64,000 nt of DNA from positions 1 through 64,000 of the forward strand of contig CAJXVS010000005.1 in NCBI GenBank assembly GCA_913061265.1. Direction: 5' to 3'. The stretch's first letter is position 1; each line of letters starts with the position of its first letter. A program made the position numbers and the translations under genes. This document shows positions 25,862 to 34,902 of this stretch, piece by piece. The notes under the pieces were generated by a model, which was not told the DNA's origin, made no database searches, and saw only the letters and a list, made by a program, of their open reading frames with translations. The DNA is from an uncultured Halobacteriovorax sp. Its GTDB lineage: Bacteria; Bdellovibrionota; Bacteriovoracia; Bacteriovoracales; Bacteriovoracaceae.

Positions 25862-28800
25862 TAAAACCTCTCGTTGAATTTCTTCATCGCCCCTAGACTT
25901 GGGATGAATTTATATCGGCCGTGACCCATAGGGGTCATTAGGCTCGATAGTGAGTAGGGCAGATCACCTTTGATCGAACCTACTCCATTGTGAATATTAA
26001 ATTCACTTATATTATTTTCTTTAACTATTGCTGTTAGCTTCTCTGTGAACTTTGAAATGACAGTACTTGATTTAGCTCGCAGCTCTAGGGCCTTAAGATA
26101 AGCTCCATAAGAAAACTCATCTCCATCCCAAGTAGAGATCATCATGAGGGGTTTACTCATAAAGTTGGCCTCATTTATAAAGACGATACCTGCTTGCCCG
26201 CCCATAAAGATAAACCCAGCATCAGGCTCAATCGAGCTTTCATTCGAGGCGCAAAATGTTTCTTTATTAAACCTGTTCATGGCAGCAGCCGATTCATTAA
26301 AGACTAGGTTGATCTTATGATCTTTAGTCCACTTTCTTAGTTCTTGAAGAAAACTTAAAGGGACTGGCTCTAAGATATTTTGAGGAAGAGGCTCGATCCA
26401 TACGGCGAGAGTCTCTTTAGGGTTTGATTGATCCTTGATGGCCTTAAGGACTTCTTTCCAGTTCTTTTCATTAGGAGAGTCAAAATGAGTTGCTGGAAAA
26501 TATCCATCTTCTTGAAGGCTTAAGCTTCTGCTCATAAAGCTTCCAAGTCCAAAGTAATGACCTTTAAAACTGATCATCTTTACTCTATCTTCAGAGTCTG
26601 CCACAAAAAGTGACTTACTAATCTTATCGACACATTCACTTTGTCCGCTAGCTGAGTAACCATGACGAAGAGCTATAGGGAGCATGCTCATCATCTTTTT
26701 GAAATGATCTAAGTAGCGAGTGCTGACAAAGTTTGAAAGGCAAACCTTATTGGTAAGATAGGGAAGTTGTTCTTGGATGAACTCTTTTGTTAAATCACTT
26801 GAGTCTAAAGGCGAGACTAAGGCATTATCAAGTCTATAGTTCTCATCACTCCAGGTTAATTCATTATTATAATAAAAGACGTCTCTATGCTTTTCAAAGT
26901 CTGGATAGTCTTCAGGAACATAGAGCTCTTCTCTCGCGCCTAGTCCTAAGTTGATTGAGAGCATGGCACCGGCCAAGCGGTCGCGGTTTCTACCAACGAT
27001 CTTTTCTTTTCCTTCACTCATAGCAAGAAGATTGAGAGCGGACTTAATCTGACGACCGAGTCCTTTTCCTTGATGACCTGGTCTAACCGTGCAGTCGACC
27101 ATGTATAAAGTCTCGCTCTTTTCAAAGTCAGGGTCTCTTCTTAAGATACGTTCCATTGGAAATTGTGAGGCGGTTCCGCTAATGGCCATAGCCTCGATTC
27201 TTTTATCTTTTAAAAGGAGAATCGCTACAGAGGTATTATCTGAAACTGCTTTTTCAAAAGTCTCAAGAGAAGTTTGTCTCTCCGTTTCATAGACTTCTTT
27301 TTGAATGGCTGCAATATCGTCTTTGTAATTTGAAAAGTTATCTTTATTTAACCTAATGGCCTCTGATCCCTTGAGACCATTATCACTAGTAAGGATTCTT
27401 TCAATAGCATTCCAAGTTTCTTTTTTAGATGGAGGAGAATTATTTAGACTTAACAGCCTGTGATCAAGGAGTAATTCATTCCATTCATATAGATTGTCAG
27501 GGTTTCTCTCTATTGAATCTGCAGTGTCGACAAGAGTAGCTTCACTCTTACCTAGAACACTCCCAACAAGTTGCTCTAGTCTTTCAAAAAGAAAATTTAT
27601 ATCCTTGGCGCTAAAAGCAGTGTTTAAACGAAAGCGAAGAGTCTTATCACCCGCTGGGTAATAAAGAAGCCCATGATCAAATCTTGCCCCTATAAAAGAA
27701 GCGACTTTCTCTTTATCACAGATATCAAAAGCGAAACTTAGGCCTTTAAGCCTTGGCCTTTCGATAAGTCCTTCGTGCTTCTTAATAAGCTCAAGAAGTT
27801 TTTCCCTACAAGTCTCTTCCATCTTAATGATCTTATCTTGAGCCTGATCGAGGGCCACTGCATGAAAGTAACCTCTAATCATTGAGACCACTGAATACTC
27901 TTCGGATCCTTGATTGATGAGAGTTTCATCCCCATGAGAGAGAACAAGACCGATCTGCGCTTTTTTCGCGCAAACAACATAATTAGGGTTTAATTGATTC
28001 CCTGATCCATCTTCAAGCTTAAGCATCTTATGCCAAAAGAACTCTCGCCCTAGGTGAAATCCTGTTTGAACTTCATCGTGGATAACTCCTACGCCGAAGC
28101 TTCTCGCTAAAAGAAGAAGGGCAGAGTGAAAGCGTCCACTCGCGTAACGATCTCCACCTTCGCATTGCATAGGCTCTACGATGATAGAGAAGATCTCGCC
28201 CTTAAGAAGCTCATTACGAATCAAACTTAGGCAATGTACCTCGTCTTTTAAGATACTATCTTTATCCCACTCAGTAGGAGTCGTTATCTTTTTATGAGTT
28301 CCTTGTTCCCAGAATTGATGCCAATTGGCAGGAGCTTCTTGGTGAATATCATCACCCTTGAGCTCGGGGTATTCAGTAAAGGCGCATTCAAAGCCAGGAA
28401 ATAAGAAGGGCTCTCTTTTACTTGGATTCCAAGTGGCTTGAAGTGAGACTAACATCCTTCCATGAAAGGATCCTTTGAAGGCCAAGACTTTATTTGCTTT
28501 GGTATTCTTTCTAGCACGGTAACAATAACCAAGTGCAATCTCGTTGGCCTCGGCACCAGAGTTACAAAAGGTTGTGTGAAGAGAGTCCCAATTGGTTTTT
28601 CTTTTTAAGAATGACTCAAAGCCAGTTCTTACACTAGCGACAGACTTGGTATGATTTTCGTTGGTCCATGATTCTAAGAAGTGAGAAGGGCCCATGAATA
28701 CGGAAGAATTAAAGCCAAGACCTAATGTAGCGATCTGGCTGGCAGCGTCCATAAGATAATGAGTTCTTTGCCCATCAACTTCGATTCCCATAAAGGGGCC

Positions 28801-28926
28801 ATGAGAAGCTCTAAGCTTTGTTAAGTATAGTTTCTTCTCAGCCGGTAGGAGTCCACCCTCGTAATAGACATCTAGTTTTTCTTTGGCAAAGCTTTCATCG
28901 GTACGTTTAATTAAGTCTAGTTTCAT
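25861..28926 (-). CDS. Three-domain fusion: class III aminotransferase, GNAT, pseudoaminotransferase
   Basis: 1021 residues. Domain 1 (about 30-455) is a class III aminotransferase: FCNSGAEANEIALGY, FKGSFHGRMLVS, VIHDEVQTGFH (about 281-291) and the Lys pair in VVCAKKAQIG (321-322). Domain 2 (about 515-690) is a GNAT acetyltransferase with the acetyl-CoA loop VRPGHQGKGLGRQ (614-626). Domain 3 (about 695-1021) follows domain 1 segment by segment, but active-site positions are changed: SFKGHYFGLGSF, LVFNESAAAMNRF in place of the HDEVQTGF segment, and FMGGQAGIVF in place of CAKKAQIGLV. The Schiff-base Lys is gone, so domain 3 should be inactive and may be structural. A chain carrying its own degenerate partner is unusual. 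It overlaps ddl by 4 bp. Confidence 0.85.
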   Translation of the reverse strand: MKLDLIKRTDESFAKEKLDVYYEGGLLPAEKKLYLTKLRASHGPFMGIEVDGQRTHYLMDAASQIATLGLGFNSSVFMGPSHFLESWTNENHTKSVASVRTGFESFLKRKTNWDSLHTTFCNSGAEANEIALGYCYRARKNTKANKVLAFKGSFHGRMLVSLQATWNPSKREPFLFPGFECAFTEYPELKGDDIHQEAPANWHQFWEQGTHKKITTPTEWDKDSILKDEVHCLSLIRNELLKGEIFSIIVEPMQCEGGDRYASGRFHSALLLLARSFGVGVIHDEVQTGFHLGREFFWHKMLKLEDGSGNQLNPNYVVCAKKAQIGLVLSHGDETLINQGSEEYSVVSMIRGYFHAVALDQAQDKIIKMEETCREKLLELIKKHEGLIERPRLKGLSFAFDICDKEKVASFIGARFDHGLLYYPAGDKTLRFRLNTAFSAKDINFLFERLEQLVGSVLGKSEATLVDTADSIERNPDNLYEWNELLLDHRLLSLNNSPPSKKETWNAIERILTSDNGLKGSEAIRLNKDNFSNYKDDIAAIQKEVYETERQTSLETFEKAVSDNTSVAILLLKDKRIEAMAISGTASQFPMERILRRDPDFEKSETLYMVDCTVRPGHQGKGLGRQIKSALNLLAMSEGKEKIVGRNRDRLAGAMLSINLGLGAREELYVPEDYPDFEKHRDVFYYNNELTWSDENYRLDNALVSPLDSSDLTKEFIQEQLPYLTNKVCLSNFVSTRYLDHFKKMMSMLPIALRHGYSASGQSECVDKISKSLFVADSEDRVKMISFKGHYFGLGSFMSRSLSLQEDGYFPATHFDSPNEKNWKEVLKAIKDQSNPKETLAVWIEPLPQNILEPVPLSFLQELRKWTKDHKINLVFNESAAAMNRFNKETFCASNESSIEPDAGFIFMGGQAGIVFINEANFMSKPLMMISTWDGDEFSYGAYLKALELRAKSSTVISKFTEKLTAIVKENNISEFNIHNGVGSIKGDLPYSLSSLMTPMGHGRYKFIPSLGAMKKFNERF

Positions 28927-29918
28927 TTTCGGCTCTCAATACTAATGATCGACCTGATCCATTCTTTATATGAATGTCCATTTTGCTTCATCATTAGGGG
29001 GAAAAGGCTAATAGGTGTCATGCCTGGAAAGGTGTTGATCTCATTTAGGTAAATATCTCCATCATCAGTTAAAAAGAAGTCGATGCGGGAGAGGTGTCTG
29101 AGCTTTAACGCTTTAAAGGCATTAAGGGCATACTTCTTCATATTCTTAACAACTTCTTCACTTACTTCTTTTGCTTTAGGGATAGTGATGGTGGAACTTT
29201 CAGCATTATATTTTTCTTCGTAGGTATAAAACTCATTGGGACAGATGATCTCTCCCGGGTCTGAGATATGAACTTCGCCATTAAATTCATAGGCGCTCAT
29301 CTCTAGCTCACGGCCTTTGATGGTCTTCTCAACTAAAACATAGTCAGAGTACTTAAAAGCCTCTTTTAAAAAGCCATGGTATTTCTCAGAATCAGTGCAA
29401 TGAAAACAACCAACACTTGAACCTTGGTTGGAAGCTTTTATATAAACGTCTTTGTTTTGTTTAAAGAACTTATCTGCTTTTGTTAATTCATCAGCTTCTA
29501 GGCTAGTTAGATAACAAAAGGGAGTATTAGGAATACCTAAGTTATCGAACCATAACTTAGTGGTTACTTTATTAAAGCAGATGACACTGGTCTCTGGTGA
29601 ACAGCCAAGATAGGGTAGGTTCATCATTTCAAAGACTGATTGAATATCTCCCGTTTCACCTGGGTAGCCATGGATGCTTGGGATAACAAAGTCTAGTTTG
29701 ATACTTTTATCGGGATAGACAAGCTCACCGCTTTTACGAAGCTCGCAAAGGGCACCGGAGCGGTCTTTTCTTTCTCCGTTTTTTTCTATGACAACATGAT
29801 GAAGGTTGATTTCATCCCAATCTTTTAACTGATTATAGATAAACTCAGCGGAGACAAGAGACACTTCATGCTCAGTGCTACCGCCACCACAAATGAGGAG
29901 TACTTCTTTCTTGGTCAT
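28923..29918 (-). CDS. ddl: D-alanine--D-alanine ligase (ATP-grasp)
   Basis: 331 residues with the full Ddl motif set: GGGSTEHEVSLVSA near the N-terminus, IPSIHGYPGETGDIQ, SNQGSSVGC, VLVEKTIKGRELE, FYTYEEKYN, SRIDFFL and LNEINTFPGMT. The normal reaction joins two D-Ala for peptidoglycan in the cytoplasm. It sits 18 bp after thrS and overlaps the aminotransferase fusion. This is odd company for a cell-wall gene, so a different dipeptide or amide substrate should be kept open. If the genome has a second ddl in the mur cluster, this copy would be the specialised one. Confidence 0.85.
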   Translation of the reverse strand: MTKKEVLLICGGGSTEHEVSLVSAEFIYNQLKDWDEINLHHVVIEKNGERKDRSGALCELRKSGELVYPDKSIKLDFVIPSIHGYPGETGDIQSVFEMMNLPYLGCSPETSVICFNKVTTKLWFDNLGIPNTPFCYLTSLEADELTKADKFFKQNKDVYIKASNQGSSVGCFHCTDSEKYHGFLKEAFKYSDYVLVEKTIKGRELEMSAYEFNGEVHISDPGEIICPNEFYTYEEKYNAESSTITIPKAKEVSEEVVKNMKKYALNAFKALKLRHLSRIDFFLTDDGDIYLNEINTFPGMTPISLFPLMMKQNGHSYKEWIRSIISIESRK

Positions 29919-29936
29919 CCGTTTCCCTTATAGGCC

Positions 29937-31697
29937 TTATCTTAAAGATTCAGGCATTTTTTCTAAGTTCAATTCCGTGAACATAGCCGTTAACTCATCC
30001 ATCTTTATGCTCTCTGAATCTCTTGATCCATAACGCCTAAAGTTTAAAGTCTCTGTCTCCATCTCTTGGTCACCAACAACTAACATAAAAGGAATTTTGC
30101 CTTTTTGTATTTGCCTAGTCTTATAACCCATGGATTCATTTCTATCATCGACGCGAACTCTAAAGCCCTGTTCGTTTAATGTCTTAGCTAAATTATTACT
30201 ATACTCAAGATGATTTTCATTTCTCACTGGAACGATAACGGCTTGCTCTGGAGCTAACCAAAAAGGAAAGGCCCCGGCCACATGCTCTAGGTAAACGCCA
30301 AAGAATCTTTCTAAACTTCCAAGTAAAGCACGGTGAATAACCACAGGTCTTTCTTCGTTACCATCAGCTGTTGTAAATTTTAAATTGAACCTATCGGGAA
30401 GTTGAAAATCAAGTTGGATTGTTCCTAACTGATAATATCTGTTAAGAGCGTCCGCGATTTCTACGTCAATCTTAGGTCCGTAAAAAGCGCCATCGCCTTC
30501 TTTGATCTCATACTCATGTCCACTAGCTTCGAGGGCATCTTTAAGAGCGCCTTCAGCAATATCCCAAGTTTTGTCATCCCCAGCTTTCTTCTCAGGCCTT
30601 GTTGAGAGGTGAACCTTGATGTCTTTAAAGCCAAAATGCTTATAACAAGTAAAGAACATGTTCATAAGGTCTTGAATCTCACCTTGAATCTTCTCTAGTG
30701 GAATAAAAATATGGGCGTCATCTTGGCAAAAAGTTCTTACTCTCGTGAGTCCAGTGACTGCGCCAGCTTTTTCATAACGATGAAGCCTACCAAAGTCTGC
30801 ATATCTTAAAGGAAGATCTCTATAACTGTATTTATAGTGACCAAACATAAGCATATGGCAGGGACAGTTCATGGGCTTAACGGCGTATTCTCTTTCATCA
30901 ACATTAGAGAAGTACATATTTTCTTTATAATGCTCATAATGACCTGAAGTATGCCAAAGCTCACTATCGAGGACTTGAGGCGTGATTACTTCATCATAGC
31001 CAAACTTACGGTAGATCCTTCTCATGAAGTCGATCAATTCGTTATAAACAAAGGCGCCTTTAGGCATAAAAAAGGGTGAGCCTGGGGCTACTGGATCAAA
31101 ATGAAAGAGTTCTAGCTCTTTTCCAAGCTTTCTATGATCTCGCTTCTTAGCTTCTTCTAGGAAATGGATATGGTCTTTAAGTTCTTCTTTTGAATCAAAA
31201 CAAACGGCGTAGATTCTTTGAAGCATTTCATTATCAGAGTTACCACGCCAGTAGGCGCCTGCTGTATGGAGCAGTTTGAAGGATCTTGGTAACTGATTTG
31301 TATTATCAACATGGGGCCCACGGCAAAGGTCTATAAAATTACCTTGCTGATAGCAGCCAATCTCTTCCCCTTCAGGAATGGCGCTAATAAGCTCTACTTT
31401 TAGGTCTTGCCCTTTTTCAGAGAAGAACTTGATGGCCTCGTCACGGCTCATGACCTTTCTTTCGATAGGGAGTTTTTCTTTCATGATCTTTTTCATGAGG
31501 TCTTGGATCTTCTTGAGATCCTCATCTTTGATCTGATAGTCCATTTTCACGTCATAATAGAATCCGTTTTCAATAACGGGTCCCACGCCAAATTGAACGT
31601 TCTGATCTGGCCATAATCTCTCGATGGCCTGCGCCATAAGATGGGCTGAGGAGTGTCTTAATGTATCAATATCAAATTTAGGGGCCTGTTCCGACAT
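29937..31697 (-). CDS. thrS: Threonyl-tRNA synthetase lacking the TGS domain
   Basis: 586 residues. The editing domain (about 10-190) has HSSAHLMAQA and the paired motif DLCRGPHV, giving the HxxxH...C zinc-type site. The class II catalytic core shows PMNCPCHMLMF, RYADFGRLHRYE, GLTRVRTFCQDDAHIF and VIHRALLGSLERF, and the C-terminal anticodon-binding domain follows. The usual N-terminal TGS domain (about 60 residues) is absent, as in some bacterial lineages. It is the first gene of the long minus-strand operon, ahead of ddl. Confidence 0.95.
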   Translation of the reverse strand: MSEQAPKFDIDTLRHSSAHLMAQAIERLWPDQNVQFGVGPVIENGFYYDVKMDYQIKDEDLKKIQDLMKKIMKEKLPIERKVMSRDEAIKFFSEKGQDLKVELISAIPEGEEIGCYQQGNFIDLCRGPHVDNTNQLPRSFKLLHTAGAYWRGNSDNEMLQRIYAVCFDSKEELKDHIHFLEEAKKRDHRKLGKELELFHFDPVAPGSPFFMPKGAFVYNELIDFMRRIYRKFGYDEVITPQVLDSELWHTSGHYEHYKENMYFSNVDEREYAVKPMNCPCHMLMFGHYKYSYRDLPLRYADFGRLHRYEKAGAVTGLTRVRTFCQDDAHIFIPLEKIQGEIQDLMNMFFTCYKHFGFKDIKVHLSTRPEKKAGDDKTWDIAEGALKDALEASGHEYEIKEGDGAFYGPKIDVEIADALNRYYQLGTIQLDFQLPDRFNLKFTTADGNEERPVVIHRALLGSLERFFGVYLEHVAGAFPFWLAPEQAVIVPVRNENHLEYSNNLAKTLNEQGFRVRVDDRNESMGYKTRQIQKGKIPFMLVVGDQEMETETLNFRRYGSRDSESIKMDELTAMFTELNLEKMPESLR

Positions 31698-31813
31698 ATA
31701 AGTCCTTTAAATTACGTAGTATTTGGGCAATATTTCCGCCTCTACATTAGCAATCTAACCTTAGGAAATCAATGACTTGTAAGGCTAAAAATTACATACT
31801 TTCCTGAGGCTTT

Positions 31814-31843
31814 TTGACCTGTATTAGGTTAGTGTGATATGAG
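31814..31843 (+). promoter_or_regulatory. Candidate sigma-70-type promoter of the TPR/winged-helix gene
   Basis: TTGACC (31814-31819), an 18-bp spacer and TATGAG (31838-31843), 66 bp before the start codon. Confidence 0.5.
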
Positions 31844-31909
31844 AAGTAAGACTATGCGAAAAAGTCTTTAATTTCGGGTATTACGCATTAGTTTATCGGA
31901 GACAGAATT

Positions 31910-33199
31910 ATGGATCAGACAACAGAAGTTAACATGAACACTATTCCTTCAGGGCAAATCGCTGATGTAGAAGCGGCTTTGGGGTTTATGGAGGTTGATG
32001 AAAACTTAATGATAAAACCAGAATCACTTACGAAACATGAAGTGGGTCGGGCCTTTTATCAACTAGGTAAACTTCACTACGATAAGTCTGATTTAGTGAA
32101 AGCAGAAATGGATTTTCTTAAGGCCTATAAGTGTGCCGAGCTTCCAAGAGATGCTTTTTCTGTATTAAAGATACTTGGTTTTCTTATTCGTATTGCTTCA
32201 GAGAGGCAAGATGATGAAAAAGGAACTTATTACATCAATGAAGCTGAAAAAATCGCGAATGATCTTACCGGAATCCTAGGAAGTCTTAACTCTGAGTATT
32301 TTTATAATGTTGGAATTGTGAAGAACTACTCAGGTAAGTTTGACGAAGCTAGAGAGAACTTTGAATTAGCCTATAAGAGAAGTAAGGAAGAGAATGAGCC
32401 TGAGCTTCTGTCAAAATGTCTTCTTGCCCTTGCTACGAATAGCTACAATAGAAAAGATTATGAATCATCATTAGAGTACTTAGCTCAGCTAAATCAGCTA
32501 CTAAAGATCATCAACAAAAACTACCTGCAAGGGGCCATGTTCCTTTTCGCAGCTAAGGTTTATACAGAGCTTGATCTTTTTGAAAAAGCTCTTCAAAACT
32601 ACAAAAATGCCAATGAAACTCTTCAAGATAAGAAATGTTGGAACCTTTATGGTTATATCCTTCTTGGTAAGGGAATGGTCTATAAGAGAATGGGCGATTA
32701 TGACCGTGCTCTAGGTCTTTTTCAACTAGCTCAAGAGTCAATTGATAAGGCCACTTTTAGAAGACTAGCTGAACTTATCGATAAAGAGATCAAAGACGTT
32801 AACGATTCTAGTGTTGACCTCTATCTTGATAGAGCTAATAGAAAAGTTAAGGAAAAATCTCTTGGAACAATCGATTTTAAGCATAGATTTGTTCTTCTTG
32901 AGATCCTTTTCCTTCTGGCTAAGAACTCAGGCTCTTATTATGATAAAGACGCTCTGGCTAAGTCTATTTGGAAGGATGAATACAATCCTCTTATTCACGA
33001 TAAGCTAATCTATACAAGTGTTTCTCGTCTGAGAAAGCTGATTGAGCCTAAGAATGATAAAGGACAAAAGAGAAAGTATATTGTCCGCGGTAAAGATGGT
33101 TATACTTTTAATCCTCTAGCTAAGATTCGTTTTCATATGGAAGCAAAACCTCAAGTTGATAGGACTATTGGGAACGTTGAGTTAAGTTCACCAGTTTAA
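31910..33199 (+). CDS. TPR protein with C-terminal OmpR-type winged-helix domain
   Basis: 429 residues, no signal peptide. Residues about 45-300 hold tandem TPR-like helical pairs (AFYQLGKLHYDKSDLVKAE, YNVGIVKNYSGKFDEAREN, LLGKGMVYKRMGDYDRAL). Residues about 320-405 look like the OmpR/PhoB DNA-binding domain: FVLLEILFLLAKNSG, ALAKSIWKDEY, YTSVSRLRKLIEP (recognition helix), then KYIVRGKDGYTF. It has no receiver domain, so activity is probably controlled by protein or ligand contacts of the TPR part (inference). A GGAG ribosome site lies 8 bp upstream. Two short genes follow closely. Confidence 0.82.
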   Translation: MDQTTEVNMNTIPSGQIADVEAALGFMEVDENLMIKPESLTKHEVGRAFYQLGKLHYDKSDLVKAEMDFLKAYKCAELPRDAFSVLKILGFLIRIASERQDDEKGTYYINEAEKIANDLTGILGSLNSEYFYNVGIVKNYSGKFDEARENFELAYKRSKEENEPELLSKCLLALATNSYNRKDYESSLEYLAQLNQLLKIINKNYLQGAMFLFAAKVYTELDLFEKALQNYKNANETLQDKKCWNLYGYILLGKGMVYKRMGDYDRALGLFQLAQESIDKATFRRLAELIDKEIKDVNDSSVDLYLDRANRKVKEKSLGTIDFKHRFVLLEILFLLAKNSGSYYDKDALAKSIWKDEYNPLIHDKLIYTSVSRLRKLIEPKNDKGQKRKYIVRGKDGYTFNPLAKIRFHMEAKPQVDRTIGNVELSSPV

Positions 33200-33201
33200 T
33201 T

Positions 33202-33744
33202 TTGAATAAATATTTAGTTTTCACGTTATTTTTACTGCAAATAGCAGGGATAGAGAGGGCCTACGGTAAAGACCGGGCCCTTTTTCGTTTTGAAAACAAA
33301 GTCATCTTTTTAAGTGAGGCAAAGAAGCTTATCTCAGAGTTAGAAAGCTTTAGATGCCTAAAGAGTGACTGGGTTTCTCTTGAGTTAACTAACCTCTCAA
33401 ACAAAGACTATAAAAGATTTCCAAAGCTAGGCTTTTCAAAGGCAGCTTTAAATAAAGAAAAACAGTTCATTGAGCGCTTTATCACTCTTCAAAAACTCAA
33501 GGTCTTTGCTAAAGAGCAATTAGTTAAGATTGACGACAACGATCTCTCAAAAGTTAACAAATCAAGCTGTTTTCCTAGAGGCCATAAGTCTTGGTCCACT
33601 GAAGTGGAAGACTTGGTAAAGCTTGAATACTATTTAAAGTCTCGCTACATCGATAATGCTAAAAAGGACGAAGACCTTAAGATTAGGCTTAATTCTTTTC
33701 TTTCAACAATTAGCCGTAAATCTACTGATGTCCTCTTCTTTTAA
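33202..33744 (+). CDS. Exported protein of unknown function
   Basis: 180 residues from a TTG start 2 bp after the regulator's stop, so translation is probably coupled; no separate ribosome site is visible. The N-terminus (MNKYLVFTLFLLQIAGIERAYG) reads as a signal peptide. The rest is Lys/Glu-rich and helical with two Cys (FRCLK, SSCFP). No family recognised. The end overlaps the next gene by 17 bp. Confidence 0.65.
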   Translation: MNKYLVFTLFLLQIAGIERAYGKDRALFRFENKVIFLSEAKKLISELESFRCLKSDWVSLELTNLSNKDYKRFPKLGFSKAALNKEKQFIERFITLQKLKVFAKEQLVKIDDNDLSKVNKSSCFPRGHKSWSTEVEDLVKLEYYLKSRYIDNAKKDEDLKIRLNSFLSTISRKSTDVLFF

Positions 33745-34252
33745 TCCAGATTTTTTTGAATTTGAGTTCTTTTCGCCAGGTAGTAACATGACCGGGCATA
33801 AACATTTCGCCGATCTCTCTCAAGCATCTCTCGAAGAAACCTCAATTTTTGACTCCAAATACTTCCCGAACCCATGGACAAAAGCTAAGTGGAATCAGGT
33901 GAGTAATGGAGAGTTGGGTCCTTGCATGCTAGGACTTGTGTATAAAGATAAGCGTCTCGTGGGGTTAATCTTGTTTGGAATTGCGGATCCTGACACGGGA
34001 CATCTTTATAAAATCTTAGTCTCCCCAGATGAGCAGGGATCAGGATTAAGCCAAGAACTTCTTTTGCGCTCCGAGTCTCATTTACAACATGGGAAATACA
34101 TTTCGGTCTATTTAGAGGTAGAACAATCTAATCTTAGGGCCTTAGCCTTTTACCAAAAGCACGGCTACCAAGTGCTTGTGAAGAAAAAAGGCTTTTATGG
34201 CGCTGGGCGTGATGGCCTTGCCTTAGAGCATATCCTACCGAAGCTAGTTTAA
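33728..34252 (+). CDS. RimI-like GNAT N-acetyltransferase
   Basis: 174 residues from the ATG at 33728; an upstream frame extension would overlap the previous gene by about 90 bp and adds no conserved sequence. GNAT marks: FPNPWTKAKWNQ (as in RimI), LVGLILFGIADPDTGHLYKI, VSPDEQGSGLSQELL (acetyl-CoA loop) and EQSNLRALAFYQKHGYQV (motif B). It probably acetylates a protein N-terminus such as that of ribosomal protein S18, by analogy with RimI. It lies just upstream of the rimP-nusA-infB cluster. Confidence 0.75.
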   Translation: MSSSFNPDFFEFEFFSPGSNMTGHKHFADLSQASLEETSIFDSKYFPNPWTKAKWNQVSNGELGPCMLGLVYKDKRLVGLILFGIADPDTGHLYKILVSPDEQGSGLSQELLLRSESHLQHGKYISVYLEVEQSNLRALAFYQKHGYQVLVKKKGFYGAGRDGLALEHILPKLV

Positions 34253-34270
34253 TAATTTCAGTGTCCTATA

Positions 34271-34299
34271 TTGTCTTTTCAACAGCGCTTTGATACATA
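34271..34299 (+). promoter_or_regulatory. Candidate promoter for the rimP operon
   Basis: TTGTCT (34271-34276), a 17-bp spacer and TACATA (34294-34299), lying upstream of the hairpin at 34328-34363. There is no room for a promoter between that hairpin and the rimP start. Confidence 0.5.
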
Positions 34300-34327
34300 G
34301 TAGCAGTTCTTTTATTGAATATTATTT

Positions 34328-34363
34328 AAGGGCGGTAAAATTTTTTTTCCGCCCTTTTTTTTT
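34328..34363 (+). terminator. Terminator/attenuator in the rimP leader
   Basis: 8-bp stem AAGGGCGG / CCGCCCTT (34328-34335 with 34349-34356) followed by a run of nine T (34355-34363). The rimP start is at 34377, so operon transcripts from the visible promoter must read through. The ribosome site GGCGG (34367-34371) could also pair with the CCGCC of the 3' arm, giving an alternative structure. Confidence 0.7.
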
Positions 34364-34376
34364 ATAGGCGGTTTGA

Positions 34377-34880
34377 TTGGTTTTACGGCAAAAGCGTACC
34401 GGAGTAGATAAGCGATTCTTCGAACTTTGTTCGAAGGTTTGCGAAGCTGAAGGTCTGCATGTTTATGATATGGATTATCTTCATGGCTCCCATGAGTTAA
34501 GAATCTTTGTTATCAACCCTGAAACAAACACGGCCGTCATTGATGATTGCATGAAAGTCGATAAAGCTCTTACCCCCTTTATTGAAGAAGAAGAATGGAT
34601 GCCGGCTGAATTAACGTTAGAGGTAAGCAGTCCTGGAGTTTATAGAAACCTTTCGACTATAGAGCATTTTGAAAATGTAGAAGGTCAAAGTGTTCAACTT
34701 CAACTTAAGCAAAAGCTTGATGAGGCAAAACTTGAAGGACTTCCAAAGAGGCTTAAGTCCCAGAAAAATTTGATCTTTCTTCTTACTAAAGTGAATGAAG
34801 ATTCATTAGACGTAGAATTAGAAGGAATAAGTTTAAATATTAAATATGACGAAATAAAAAAAGCTAACCTAGAAGACTAG
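34377..34880 (+). CDS. rimP: Ribosome maturation factor RimP
   Basis: 167 residues from TTG at 34377, 5 bp after GGCGG. No other start would keep the conserved N-terminal helix (RFFELCSKVCEAEGLHVYD). Family marks: LRIFVINPE, VIDDCMKVDKALTPFIE and LEVSSPGVYRNL (PGxxRPL motif), then the C-terminal SH3-like domain. RimP binds the 30S subunit and helps 16S rRNA maturation. First gene of the rimP-nusA-infB-rbfA-truB operon. Confidence 0.92.
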   Translation: MVLRQKRTGVDKRFFELCSKVCEAEGLHVYDMDYLHGSHELRIFVINPETNTAVIDDCMKVDKALTPFIEEEEWMPAELTLEVSSPGVYRNLSTIEHFENVEGQSVQLQLKQKLDEAKLEGLPKRLKSQKNLIFLLTKVNEDSLDVELEGISLNIKYDEIKKANLED

Positions 34881-34902
34881 TTAGCATAAGAGTGAGGAAT
34901 AT

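Noticed and set aside
31868-31880. TAATTTCGGGTA shared with 47179-47190
   Set aside because: A 12-base match between two sites is expected many times by chance in 64 kb.
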